A stretch of DNA of 64,000 bases, taken from assembly GCA_963763095.1 (NCBI GenBank), contig CAVXNR010000027.1, positions 5,938-69,937 of the forward strand, given 5' to 3'. Made by a program: the position numbers and the translations under genes. The stretch comes from CAVUCH01 sp963763095. Its GTDB lineage: Bacteria; Acidobacteriota; Vicinamibacteria; Vicinamibacterales; JAENWD01. Under the pieces are notes generated by a model that saw only the letters and a list, made by a program, of their open reading frames with translations, did not search any database and had not been told where the DNA came from. Position 1 is the stretch's first letter. Each line of letters opens with the position of its first letter. This document shows, piece by piece, positions 17,901-25,442 of this stretch.

Positions 17901-18042
17901 GCGACACGTTCACCGTGGCGGGATCGGCTCTCGGGAAGAGGTCCACGCCGAGGTCGCGGAAGGAGAACAGGCCGAGCACTACCAGCGACATCACGAGCAT
18001 CGTCGCGGAGACGGGCCGGCGGACGCAGAATTCCGAGAGCAC
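14914..18042 (-). CDS. RND-family multidrug efflux transporter, inner membrane pump
   Basis: 1042 residues, the usual length of HAE1/AcrB-type pumps, which move drugs or other hydrophobic compounds out of the cell using the proton gradient. It starts LSEFCVRRPVSATMLVMSLVVLG (TM1) and has porter-domain motifs (PRADPATVNVSLLLPGASPDE, VVEPMEEAISGVSGIDEI), the TM4 proton-relay motif VGIVIDDAIVVLENIFR with its two Asp, and a C-terminal TM block (IGLAMIFVYMVLASQFESF, TAIVAGLIPTALGIGIGG). The start was placed at GTG 18042 because GGAGG precedes it and the upstream gene stops at 18053; the frame itself is open to 18078. It follows its membrane-fusion protein by about 10 nt. No outer-membrane TolC-type gene is adjacent. 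Confidence 0.95.
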   Translation of the reverse strand: MLSEFCVRRPVSATMLVMSLVVLGLFSFRDLGVDLFPRADPATVNVSLLLPGASPDEISTSVVEPMEEAISGVSGIDEIQARIAEGRANITVRFVLERDINDAANDVREKVAGAIQRVPPELLPPVITKVDPDADPVLSLIVSSKGMSLRTLTELSDKQISRVIQTVNGVGEVSLGGGRAREIHIVVDIEKLSSYGLSMTQVRDAVVAENVEIPGGTVEQGKGQLLLRTLGRVDAAQDFNNVVVATKGSTPIRISDIGRAEDSFERPTSAVWLGDTPAVMLDVRRAMGENTVSVIEGVRAKLETIRQSLPPSVTITVVRDDSRYIYASIASLEEHLVYGALFATIVVMFFIRNLRAVIISALAIPASIIASFTLMRIMGFTLNNMTLLAITLSVGIVIDDAIVVLENIFRYMEEKGCTPYQAAIQGTREVALAVMATTVSLVVIFLPIAFMNGYAKRYINPFGWTMAFAIMVSMLVSFTLTPMLSSRFLKLSDGAADQKTKEGGFFHWLDVWYTRQVNWALDRSSVIIAISVIAALAMIPLNYMIGREFVPNEDMGEWTIHLDAPEGTSLEGTTEVAFKLLRQLNGIEGVAQIEPSIGVSGPGSQSHIHLLCQALPMDQRRNTQAAIIAEMRQRLASYPSYRPSITARNALGSGEGTGGFAIAANILGPDLTQIAGYSKQALLAAQKLESLADVKINLNVSNPEIHVAVDRKRAADLGVRMATIGNTLRLAVAGDDEISFYKEGPEQYPVKMRVLEDQRRDMAEIGRLTVPSATGQVRLDNIATIERGLGPTTLQRSDRQFAVSLIADVAPGHALDEASNDVRAVLAGLKMPPTMSYKLQGQSKILDETTANLIMAIGLAMIFVYMVLASQFESFLQPVVIMLVMPIAVPFALFTLLVTGRTLNLWSALGMLLLLGIVKKNSILQVDYANVLRARGVPLREAIVESCRTRLRPILMTTTAIVAGLIPTALGIGIGGTGRAAIAMTIIGGQSLCLFLTLLLVPVAYVKFDALEQAMVSDAARAWLGRVSAATIGRLRPAPDKS

Positions 18043-18052
18043 GTGGCCTCCG

Positions 18053-19261
18053 TTACCTGGTGACGACGACCAGAGCACCGTCGGTCAATGTGTCGACATC
18101 GGTGATGGCCACCCGTTCACCCTCCTTTACGCCGCTGGTGATCTCGACGCGGTCGCCGAGCCGCTCGCCCACCTGGAGCTCGCGCGAGGCCAGCCGGTCG
18201 CCCTTGACGACGAAGACGCGGTTGACGCCGTACCGGTACTGGAGCGCGGCATGCGGCAGCGTGAGCACGTCGTCCACCTTGCCGCTCTCGACGTGGACGC
18301 GAACGAAGGTCCCTGGCTTCAGCGCCGCATCGGGGTTCGGAACCACCGCCTCGAAGGGGAACGCACGCGTGTCGGCATTCACGACCGGGCTGATGCGCGT
18401 CACCGTGCCGGTGAACGTGCGATCGCGGTACGCATCCACGTGCAGCTCCACTGGACGACCGTTGCTGATCCACGGCGCCATCCGCTCGGGCATTTCCGCC
18501 GTCACCTTCAGCGGATCGAGTCGGACAATGGCCATGACCGGCATCTGCGACTTGACGAGCTCGCCCAGGTTCACCAGCCGTTTCTCGACGAAGCCGTCGA
18601 ACGCCGCCCGGATCTCGGTGTCGCGGAGCTGCCGGCCGGCCAGCTTCATGGCGGCCTCGGAGGCCTGGATGCTTGCGCGCAGGTTCCTCGCGCTCTGCAG
18701 CGCCGAATCGTAGCTGGCCTGCTTCGACTGCAGCGTTGTTCTCGCGTCGTCGTGCGCCTGCTGCGAGATGAGCATCTCCGCGAAGAGCTCGTCGGCCCGC
18801 GCGTATCTCTGGTTCGCCTGCACGAGATCTGCCTTGGCCTTCTGAACGTCAGGGGTCTGCTCGATGGGGGGCAGGTGCTGGGGATCGGGGGCGCCATACT
18901 GCGCGAGCGCTCGCGCCAGCGTCGCCTGCTGCTGCTCGTAGGTGTACTGCTGCTTTTCGTTGTCGATCTGGACGAGCACCTGCCCGTTTGTGACGCGATC
19001 GCCCAGATCCGCGAGAATCGCGCGAACGGTGCCCTCCGTCTCCGACGAAATCGTGACCTGGTCCACAGCCGCCAACGTGCCGACGACGTCTATAGATCGT
19101 CTGACCGAGTCCTTGACGACGACGGCCGTAGAGACCTGTTTCTCCGCGCCGTCGCGCGCCTGAGCGTCGGCTGTTTGCGTCCGGCCACACCCTCCAGCGG
19201 TCATGGCCAGGATCAGGAGCAGTGCGATTCCAGATGCGTTGTTCACGGTATGTGCGCGCAC
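18053..19261 (-). CDS. RND efflux membrane-fusion (periplasmic adaptor) lipoprotein
   Basis: 402 residues. A lipoprotein signal ends in MTAGGC (lipobox, Cys about 25), placing it in the periplasm on a lipid anchor. The adaptor domains are in the HlyD/AcrA order: first barrel-sandwich half (VGTLAAVDQVTISSETEGTV), a long alpha-helical hairpin (about 105-215, rich in Gln/Ala), second lipoyl half (RAAFDGFVEKRLVNLGELV), beta-barrel (PLKVTAEMPERMAPWI) and membrane-proximal domain (VFVVKGDRLASRELQVG). It links the inner-membrane pump just downstream to an outer-membrane channel. The two genes form one operon. Confidence 0.93.
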   Translation of the reverse strand: MRAHTVNNASGIALLLILAMTAGGCGRTQTADAQARDGAEKQVSTAVVVKDSVRRSIDVVGTLAAVDQVTISSETEGTVRAILADLGDRVTNGQVLVQIDNEKQQYTYEQQQATLARALAQYGAPDPQHLPPIEQTPDVQKAKADLVQANQRYARADELFAEMLISQQAHDDARTTLQSKQASYDSALQSARNLRASIQASEAAMKLAGRQLRDTEIRAAFDGFVEKRLVNLGELVKSQMPVMAIVRLDPLKVTAEMPERMAPWISNGRPVELHVDAYRDRTFTGTVTRISPVVNADTRAFPFEAVVPNPDAALKPGTFVRVHVESGKVDDVLTLPHAALQYRYGVNRVFVVKGDRLASRELQVGERLGDRVEITSGVKEGERVAITDVDTLTDGALVVVTR

Positions 19262-19405
19262 GGGGCCAGCGGGAGCCTGGGAACGAGAGTACGAGCGCTC
19301 CGGCCATCGTACACGAGCCGATAGTATCAGCCATCGCGGCAGCTCGATGGTTCCAACAGCCAGGCGCAGACGTCGCCGGAAGGTCGCAGCCCTGAACGGC
19401 TGTCA

Positions 19406-19471
19406 ATGTGTGGGGCAGGCCTTCAGCCCTGCTGAATTCGATGTGTGGGGCAGGGCTTCAGCCCTGCTGAA
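19406..19471 (+). repeat. Two direct copies of the GGGCTTCAGCCC repeat
   Basis: A 31-base unit (ATGTGTGGGGCAGGSCTTCA, then GCCCTGCTGAA) occurs at 19406-19436 and again at 19441-19471 with one base difference (C for G, breaking the palindrome in the first copy). It is the same family as the inverted arms at 12187-12291. Located upstream of the phosphatase gene. Confidence 0.75.
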
Positions 19472-19519
19472 GAGCAGCCCAGAGCGAACGATAGCAGGGT
19501 AACTGCGCAGGAGCCATCA

Positions 19520-20149
19520 GTGAAACGCAACAGGTATCTCGTCCATCTAATGGTGGCGCTCCTCTTCGGGGGGGTGCCCCTGCCTGCTTCGGCCGAGCCA
19601 CCGCCGGCGACGATGGCCGCGGCAACCGATCGGCTTCCGGCGATCCGCATCGACAACTTCGGAGAGATCAACGCGAACTACTACCGGGGCGGCCAGCCGA
19701 GGCGTTCAGATTATGCCGACCTGGCGGCCTTCGGCGTGCGGACGGTCGTCAACCTCACGAGCGACGATGCACAGGCCGATGAGCGGATCCGGGTCGAGCA
19801 GGCGGGCATGCAGTACGTCGGGTTGCCGATGACCACTCGCATGGTGCCGACGTCCGACCAGATCGTTGAGTTCCTGCGGATCGTCAACGATCCGGCAAAC
19901 CAGCCCGTGTTCGTGCATTGCGTGGGCGGGCGCCATCGCACGGGGGTGATGACGGCGATCTATCGCATGACGTCGGATCGATGGACGGCAGCGCAGGCGT
20001 TTGCGGAGATGAAACGCTTCCGGTTCGGCGCCGATTTCCTGCACCCGGAGTTCAAGCAGTTCGTGTACGCGTTCCACAGGCCCACAGCAAAGCCCGCACC
20101 TGCGGTTGCGTCGGCAGCAGCTGCGCCGACGGCCGGCAAGCTGGATTAG
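19520..20149 (+). CDS. Exported dual-specificity/tyrosine phosphatase-like protein
   Basis: 209 residues from GTG 19520, chosen because AGGAG lies 6-10 nt upstream and the leader KRNRYLVHLMVALLFGG then begins a signal peptide ending near ASA (about residue 25). The phosphatase signature is HCVGGRHRTG (133-142): the Cys134-x5-Arg140 loop that makes the cysteinyl-phosphate. The general-acid region is around VGLPMTTR. NYYRGGQPRRSDYADLAAFG is the family's typical N-terminal substrate segment. This puts it with the fused DSP/ 'beta-lactamase-neighbour' type phosphatases; the substrate is unknown and periplasmic. The frame is open further upstream, into the direct repeats, but this is not likely coding. 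Confidence 0.8.
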   Translation: MKRNRYLVHLMVALLFGGVPLPASAEPPPATMAAATDRLPAIRIDNFGEINANYYRGGQPRRSDYADLAAFGVRTVVNLTSDDAQADERIRVEQAGMQYVGLPMTTRMVPTSDQIVEFLRIVNDPANQPVFVHCVGGRHRTGVMTAIYRMTSDRWTAAQAFAEMKRFRFGADFLHPEFKQFVYAFHRPTAKPAPAVASAAAAPTAGKLD

Positions 20150-20240
20150 CCGGCGGGGCGACGGCTTCCGTGAGACGGCCAGTGACTGCCGGGCAACTCC
20201 ACCAGCCTAAACCGAGGCGTGATTCTCGCAGCGGTACGAC

Positions 20241-21035
20241 CTAACCTGGCTTGCTGTTGCAACCGGGGCAGGCACCATAGACCCCGTTACCCTTGTAGTC
20301 GAGCTCCGTCAGACCCGCCTGTGATGTGAAGTAGCCGCGAATGGCTTCACGCCGCAGAAACAGATAGCAGCGACCGAGCGGTGATTCCGGCGGCGTGTGA
20401 CTGATCTCCTGAACCAAGTCTGTCTGCGCTGTTTCGACCAGCTCCAGAAATTCGCGGCCGAACCGCTCCCGCGATTGCTGCTCCAGCAGCCGCAAACCGG
20501 TCCGCACGACGGCCTGCGAATCCACGGTTTCCAACTGGACCACCCTGCCTTCTCCATAGTGCGCGACGGCGAGCGCGCGATGCAACGGATCGAGGGTCCG
20601 GGCGGCATCGCGGATGCCGGTGTCGCTCTGCAAGCGTAAGTCGACCCAGCCAATCGTCTCCGCCAGCGCGCGCGCGTCCACGCTCCCGAGCAGAACGCCG
20701 ACGAGGCGTGTGACCACATCGAGCTCGTGATGAGAAAAGAACACGGGTTGAAACGGACCCCGTCGAGGCACGGCGAAGTCGGTTTCGGCGCCGCGTGGAA
20801 CGAGCGGCGCGTCAAGGGCCCCCAACACGTGACTCAGATGCTCGCCTGAAGGCTCGTACAGGCCAGGCGGCAACCGGGCCGCCGCCACGTGATCGGTCGG
20901 AGCCATCGCACCTGCCAGGTCCGGCGCGAGGCCGGCAACGCCTGCAAGCGCGGTGAGTTCTCCCAGGCGCAGCAGCCACGCGCGCCGGGTGAGAGCGTCG
21001 TCAGAGTCGTTTGGCGCGCCCCTCGTCTCGCTCAC
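20241..21035 (-). CDS. Gluconate 2-dehydrogenase subunit 3-like protein (Tat-exported)
   Basis: 264 residues. The leader DALTRRAWLLRLGELTALAG is a twin-arginine signal (about 15-45). The body matches the gluconate 2-dehydrogenase gamma-subunit family: FFSHHELDVVTRLVGVLLG, GWVDLRL, LVQEISHTPPESPLGRCYLFLRREAIRGYFTSQAGLTELDYKG (quoted in parts) and a C-terminal CPGC. These small subunits are needed for export and activity of their GMC flavoprotein partner, here encoded directly upstream with a 4-nt overlap (ATGA), so the two are co-translated and exported together. The electron acceptor is not evident. Confidence 0.85.
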   Translation of the reverse strand: MSETRGAPNDSDDALTRRAWLLRLGELTALAGVAGLAPDLAGAMAPTDHVAAARLPPGLYEPSGEHLSHVLGALDAPLVPRGAETDFAVPRRGPFQPVFFSHHELDVVTRLVGVLLGSVDARALAETIGWVDLRLQSDTGIRDAARTLDPLHRALAVAHYGEGRVVQLETVDSQAVVRTGLRLLEQQSRERFGREFLELVETAQTDLVQEISHTPPESPLGRCYLFLRREAIRGYFTSQAGLTELDYKGNGVYGACPGCNSKPG

Positions 21036-22717
21036 AGCTCACCTCGACGGAAAGACTCGGCGATGTGTTCACCCGCACGCGCGGAAATCGCCATGATCGT
21101 CAGCGTCGGCTCATAACAGCTCTGCGTCGGAAAGACGGCGCCGTCGCTGACAAAGAGGTTCGGGACGTGGTGCACTTTGCAGTTGCGATCCACCACACTC
21201 GTCTTCGGATTGTCGCCCATGCGGGCAGTGCCGCATTCGTGAATGTTCTTGCCGAAGACGCTGATCTCGTCCGCCGGCGGCGTCTCCTGCTCCAGCTTGA
21301 GTTCGCTCAGAATCGCACCGATGTCCTGCCGCATCGCCTTGGCCATCGCCCGCTCGTTCTCACCGTAGGTGGCGACGATGTGGAGAGCCGGAATGCCCCA
21401 CTTGTCTTTTCTATCCGCATCGAGGGTGACGCAGTTCTCTTTGCGCGGCAGGCACTCTCCCTGGGCTTCCAGCGCGAAGTAGTACGGAATGTCCTGTCGC
21501 ACCTTCTGACGCCAGGCGTCGCCGAATTCCGGCAACAGGAACGCATGTCCGTAGAGCTCCTGGCTGCCGTCGCCATCGAAGCGGTAGCCTCGAACGAAAT
21601 CGGCATTTCTCCTGGCGCCCAGGTTTGTGTAGTTGGGAATGATGAAGCCGCAAGGGCGGCCAACCGGTTCGCGGGAGGACGAGCGCAGACCCGGCATGAA
21701 CCCTCCACCGCCTTCGACGGTGAAATGGTCCATCAGGTAGTGGCCCAAGACGCCTTCCTCGTTGCCCACGCCCTGGGGAAACAGCGGCGAGCGGGAATTG
21801 AGCAGGATGCGTGTGGACTCCAGGGCGCCCGCGGCCAGGACAACAACGCGCGCGGAGGCCTCGCGATGCCGATGCGACAGGCGGTCGATGTAGTGCACTC
21901 CGTTCGCACGGCCACGCGAATCCAGGCGCACGTGGCTGACGACCGCGTCGCTGATCAGTGTGAACCTGCCGGTCCGAGCGGCTGCAGGCAGCGTCACCGA
22001 AGGGCTGTTGAAATACGAAGCCGTATGACATCCGCGCTGGCACTGGTCGCAGTAGTGGCACGCCGGCCGCCCTCGATGGGAGACGGTCAGGTTCGCCACG
22101 CGGTCGGGCATCACCCGCCAGCCGAATTTCTGGCCGATGACGTCGCGTGCCAGGAGTGCACCGCAGGACAACGCCATCGGCGGGAGGAATCGCCCGTCCG
22201 GAAACTGTGCGAGACCTTCGACTGAGCCGCTGACACCGATGAAACGTTCCACCCGATCGTAGTAGGGTGCGATCTCGGCATAGCCAATGGGCCAGTCGTC
22301 GCCGTCGCCGTCGCGGCTGGCGGCCTTGAAGTCGTAGTCGCTGAACCGGTAGCTCTCGCGCGCCCAGCAGAACGTGCGCCCGCCGACCTGGCGGCCGCGA
22401 ATCCACATGAACGGCTTGTCGGCGGGAAAGGTGTAGGGATTCTCGTGATCGTTTACGAAAAACTGATGACCGTAGTCATCGCAGGCATAGCAGAGCCGCT
22501 GCACCGGCTGGTTCTCGAGCAGTCGCTGCTGATTGCCGAACCCGCGAAACTTCAGCTGGTAGGGCCAGATATGCTCGGTGAAATCTCGGGTCGGCACTTT
22601 GGGTGGGCCGGCTTCGAGCATGAGCACGCTGAGGCCACGCTCGGCGGCCTCCTTGGCTACCCAGCCGCCGCTCGCACCCGACCCGACGATGAGCACGTCA
22701 TAGGGCATGGTGTGCAC
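21032..22717 (-). CDS. GMC-family FAD-dependent oxidoreductase
   Basis: About 561 residues. The N-terminus YDVLIVGSGASGGWVAKEA is the FAD-binding Rossmann motif (GxGxxG), with the acidic residue in MLEAG. The GMC substrate region includes CPDCGQC-like CHYCDQCQRGCHTASYF, typical of the large subunit of gluconate 2-dehydrogenase-like enzymes, and the C-terminal active-site motif HECGTARMG (His) and PTQSCYEPTLTIMAIS. It oxidises a sugar or alcohol, with electrons probably passing to a cytochrome or quinone; the substrate is unknown. It lacks its own signal and is expected to leave with the Tat-signal subunit encoded by the next gene. Start set at GTG 22717 (GGAG 8 nt upstream); ATG 22708 is possible; the frame reads open to 22825. 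Confidence 0.9.
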   Translation of the reverse strand: MHTMPYDVLIVGSGASGGWVAKEAAERGLSVLMLEAGPPKVPTRDFTEHIWPYQLKFRGFGNQQRLLENQPVQRLCYACDDYGHQFFVNDHENPYTFPADKPFMWIRGRQVGGRTFCWARESYRFSDYDFKAASRDGDGDDWPIGYAEIAPYYDRVERFIGVSGSVEGLAQFPDGRFLPPMALSCGALLARDVIGQKFGWRVMPDRVANLTVSHRGRPACHYCDQCQRGCHTASYFNSPSVTLPAAARTGRFTLISDAVVSHVRLDSRGRANGVHYIDRLSHRHREASARVVVLAAGALESTRILLNSRSPLFPQGVGNEEGVLGHYLMDHFTVEGGGGFMPGLRSSSREPVGRPCGFIIPNYTNLGARRNADFVRGYRFDGDGSQELYGHAFLLPEFGDAWRQKVRQDIPYYFALEAQGECLPRKENCVTLDADRKDKWGIPALHIVATYGENERAMAKAMRQDIGAILSELKLEQETPPADEISVFGKNIHECGTARMGDNPKTSVVDRNCKVHHVPNLFVSDGAVFPTQSCYEPTLTIMAISARAGEHIAESFRRGEL

Positions 22718-22841
22718 GAGACCGACTCCGGGAGGTGAATCTGACGGAACACTGCTGCTAATACCGACGCGAGCGTTCCAGACCAACCGCCCGATCGCTT
22801 CAGGGGAGACCGGCGCGACGTGCACCGTCGCCCTGCGGATG

Positions 22842-23480
22842 AACGCGTCGCGGTCCGCGGCCTCGCTTCTTCTCGTTCACCGGCAGCCTCGACGGCTTCC
22901 TCGCCAATGCGGCTGCGTGCACGCCGTGCATGTCGCCTGTCGCCGACCTCGGCGCCACCTTCGACCAGTTCAGCTCCGGCGGCGGCACCGGCGTGATCGA
23001 GGGCGTAACTTACCCGCTGGTATACGTGGGGTTCTCATCGGGCACGTTCACCACACCGACGGCAACGCTCACCGAGCTCGGCTCGTCGCTCGTCGACGTG
23101 CCGTTCACGTTCGCCGGTGTCATGAACGGGTTCCTGGAGCATCCGCTGACCCGGCCTTCTGACGCGCTTCCGATCTTCACGGTGGAGCTCGGTGGCAGCG
23201 GGAGGGCATCGGCGCGCTTCTTCGGCCTCGTCGACGACAACGGCGCGCGCGTGTACCGAGTATTCCCCGACTCCATAAGGTACGACTTCACGAGGTCTGA
23301 GCCGGTGCCGGAGCCCGGGACCTTGCTGCTCGTGGGCGGCGCGCTCGGCGGGCTGATCCTGGTGCGCGCTGGGTCACGGGGCCGGAGGGGATCGCTCGAC
23401 GCGCGTGTAGTGTGTGCCAGTCACGCAGACTTTGCCGGAGCCGCCTTCACACTGGAAATTGATCAGCACAGCACTTCGGC
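22842..23480 (+). pseudogene. PEP-CTERM anchored protein, N-terminally truncated
   Basis: The frame (FFSFTGSLDGFLANAAACTP, then IEGVTYPLVYVGFSSGTF) ends with a canonical PEP-CTERM sorting signal: EPVPEPGTLLLVGGAL, a hydrophobic stretch and the basic RAGSRGRRG. Such tails are cut by exosortase A-type enzymes at the membrane, linked to exopolysaccharide. No start with a signal peptide is seen: the frame is open only from about 22842, preceded by a TGA. ATG 22930 is the only start and lies inside the domain. The frame also runs past the normal tail end to 23547, overlapping the next gene. So both ends appear altered. Confidence 0.6.
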
Positions 23481-23809
23481 GCGGAGTGTGCAAACGCTGC
23501 CCGCACTGCGGCGAGGGGCGATTGTTCTCCGGGTGGTCCCATCGTGACCGCTGTTCACACTGCGGCTTGGTCTTCGTACGCAATCCCGGCGACACATGGG
23601 CCTTCACGATCATCGGCGATCGGCTGCCAATTGCGGCGATCGTCGTCCTGATCTATTTTGGCGTGGTGCGTTCGCACCCTGTGCTGGGCCTGACGGTGGT
23701 GGTCTTGTCGGTGGCGCTGCTGGTCTGGACCGCTCCCAACCGCTGGGGCGCAGGCATCGCGCTGCATTACCTGTCGCGGGTGTACTGGCCCGATCCCGCC
23801 GCCTGGTGA
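23414..23809 (+). CDS. DUF983 membrane protein with zinc ribbon
   Basis: 131 residues. A four-cysteine zinc ribbon (CKRCPHCGEGRLF, then CSHCGLVFVRNPGDTW, about residues 26-60) is followed by two hydrophobic spans, IAAIVVLIYFGVVR (about 76-90) and LGLTVVVLSVALLVWT (about 95-112). This is the layout of the DUF983 family, which often neighbours cytochrome oxidase genes in other bacteria, although not here. Function unknown. ATG 23414 overlaps the broken tail of the PEP-CTERM relic. Confidence 0.8.
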   Translation: MPVTQTLPEPPSHWKLISTALRRGVCKRCPHCGEGRLFSGWSHRDRCSHCGLVFVRNPGDTWAFTIIGDRLPIAAIVVLIYFGVVRSHPVLGLTVVVLSVALLVWTAPNRWGAGIALHYLSRVYWPDPAAW

Positions 23810-23820
23810 CACGCCGCCCG

Positions 23821-24768
23821 TCAGTCGTCTCCCTTCGGGCGCACGTAGTCGCGATCGATCCGGACGGCCAGTGCGCTCAGACCAATCAACACAAGCCCGA
23901 ACGCGACGAGCGCGAGCGGCCAGCCCATTGAATCCACGAAGTGCTCGCCCGTGAAGTAGGCGGTGTAGGCGAGGATCGCGAGGGTGCCCACCGCGAGCAG
24001 CGTCCGGCTGTGCAGCAACACGCTGCCGTAGACGAACGCCGCGGCGACGGCCAGAAAGGTGATCTCGAGGGGCGTGCGTTCGACCATGTCGAAGAAGCCA
24101 TACAGAAAGGCGGTCGCTCCGGCGAAGTACCAGAACGGAGTGATCTCGCTGCGGCCGCTGCGGTCCGCGCCCACGGCGGCGAGCAGCATGCTGGTGCCGA
24201 GGACAACGGAGATCACGGCGCTGTCAGCCTCCATCAGATCGAGCGCCGTCCAGAAGAACGCCGTACCGAACAGGATCGTCAGAAACAGCAGCGCCGACCG
24301 CTGTAGCACACCGAACGTCAGTGCGAACTGCGCGGCCATCGCGCCGGAGGTCACGAGGCTGGCCAGCCGCCAGTCGCCGCCCGATCCGAACTCCTCGAAG
24401 GCGACGATCATCCCGCCAGGTTCCAGCACCGCAGCCGCCAGGAACAACGGTGTCGCCGCCTTGTCGAACCGTCGATCCCGAGTGCCCAGCACCGCCAGGA
24501 CGAAGGCGATGAGCCCCGACCCGAGCGTCACGAGCACCCGGGCGGCGGCGTTGAGCTCGCTCCACTGCAGCGCGATGAACACGCCGACGCCCGCGAACAC
24601 GAACGTGCCGCCGAGCACGCCAAGCACGTGAACCAGCACGCCTTGTCTGCGGCGAGCGCCCGCATCACCTGAGGACGGCTCGATCGCCGCGGCGACCTCC
24701 GTAGCAGACAGACCGTGCGCCCTGGCAACTGCCGCGATCTGCTCGAGCGCCCGCGCCCGCTCGTCCAC
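23821..24768 (-). CDS. DUF2157 multi-pass membrane protein
   Basis: 315 residues. It has a short soluble N-terminus (MDERARALEQIAAVARAHG, helical, about 1-45), then about eight to ten membrane spans, the first VLGGTFVFAGVGVFIALQW and later ones ATAFLYGFFDMV and WPLALVAFGLVLIGLSALAVR. This arrangement fits DUF2157, inner-membrane proteins of unknown function. It starts on the base right after the upstream gene's stop codon, so the pair is one operon. Downstream it converges with the DUF983 gene. Confidence 0.75.
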   Translation of the reverse strand: MDERARALEQIAAVARAHGLSATEVAAAIEPSSGDAGARRRQGVLVHVLGVLGGTFVFAGVGVFIALQWSELNAAARVLVTLGSGLIAFVLAVLGTRDRRFDKAATPLFLAAAVLEPGGMIVAFEEFGSGGDWRLASLVTSGAMAAQFALTFGVLQRSALLFLTILFGTAFFWTALDLMEADSAVISVVLGTSMLLAAVGADRSGRSEITPFWYFAGATAFLYGFFDMVERTPLEITFLAVAAAFVYGSVLLHSRTLLAVGTLAILAYTAYFTGEHFVDSMGWPLALVAFGLVLIGLSALAVRIDRDYVRPKGDD

Positions 24769-25359
24769 CTAGCCTCCCCCTCCGTCCACCACCCACCCGA
24801 CGAACGTCGGTGCCTGATACTGGTTCGACGTCTGGATGTCGATCGGGACGACACGGCCGCGGTTCACGATCGCGGCCGGCTGGCCGTATCGACGCATGCC
24901 GAAGATGTCGCCGATCACGCCTGGCCTGCCCCCGTCCGGCGTGCGCAGCTGGTAGCCGTCCGGAGCCTTCGTATCGGTGACAATCCGGCGGCCGCGCACG
25001 GCCTCGACGACGACCGTTTGCGCAACATCGACGTCGCCGGCCGGAGTTGGCAAATTCAACGGAACCTCCCGAGCGCTCAGGGTGGTGTGGTCGAAGCGCC
25101 ACAACCTGACCCGCGGTGTCTGGGCATCCTTGACGACCCGCAGCCTGGCCTGAAGTGCCTCGTCGCGGACGAACAGCTCGACGCCAATCGACGAATGGGC
25201 ACGATCGTATTCGGTGGTCTGCAGCAGGAGGTCGTAGCCTGGCGGTGAGACGGTCCATTTCGGGATGGCCGTGACCAGCAGAAACAGGCCGACGACGGCC
25301 ACCGGAAGCGACACTGCACCGACGAGGAAAGCGTTATCGCGCAGAAGCCGTGCCGGCAT
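24769..25359 (-). CDS. Membrane-anchored protein partner of the DUF2157 protein
   Basis: 196 residues: one N-terminal membrane span (FLVGAVSLPVAVVGLFLLVTAI, about 12-33), then a probable periplasmic domain (YDLLLQTTEYDRAHSSIGVE). Its place, directly fused by adjacency to the DUF2157 gene, resembles the GDYxxLxY-protein/DUF2157 pairs known in other genomes, but I do not see the GDYxxLxY motif. The C-terminus is Gly-rich (VVDGGGG). Function unknown. Confidence 0.65.
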   Translation of the reverse strand: MPARLLRDNAFLVGAVSLPVAVVGLFLLVTAIPKWTVSPPGYDLLLQTTEYDRAHSSIGVELFVRDEALQARLRVVKDAQTPRVRLWRFDHTTLSAREVPLNLPTPAGDVDVAQTVVVEAVRGRRIVTDTKAPDGYQLRTPDGGRPGVIGDIFGMRRYGQPAAIVNRGRVVPIDIQTSNQYQAPTFVGWVVDGGGG

Positions 25360-25442
25360 TGCGGGTGATTCTAGCCCAAAGGTTCAATCCGGCTACACTG
25401 ATCACCCTTGTTCCGCCGAGGACTCACAATCGCCTCTGATGA

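Noticed and set aside
14764..18063. Long plus-strand frames (493, 190, 341 residues) over the RND pump
   Set aside because: His/Arg/Asp-rich shadows opposite a textbook RND gene; GC-rich codon bias opens the antisense frame.
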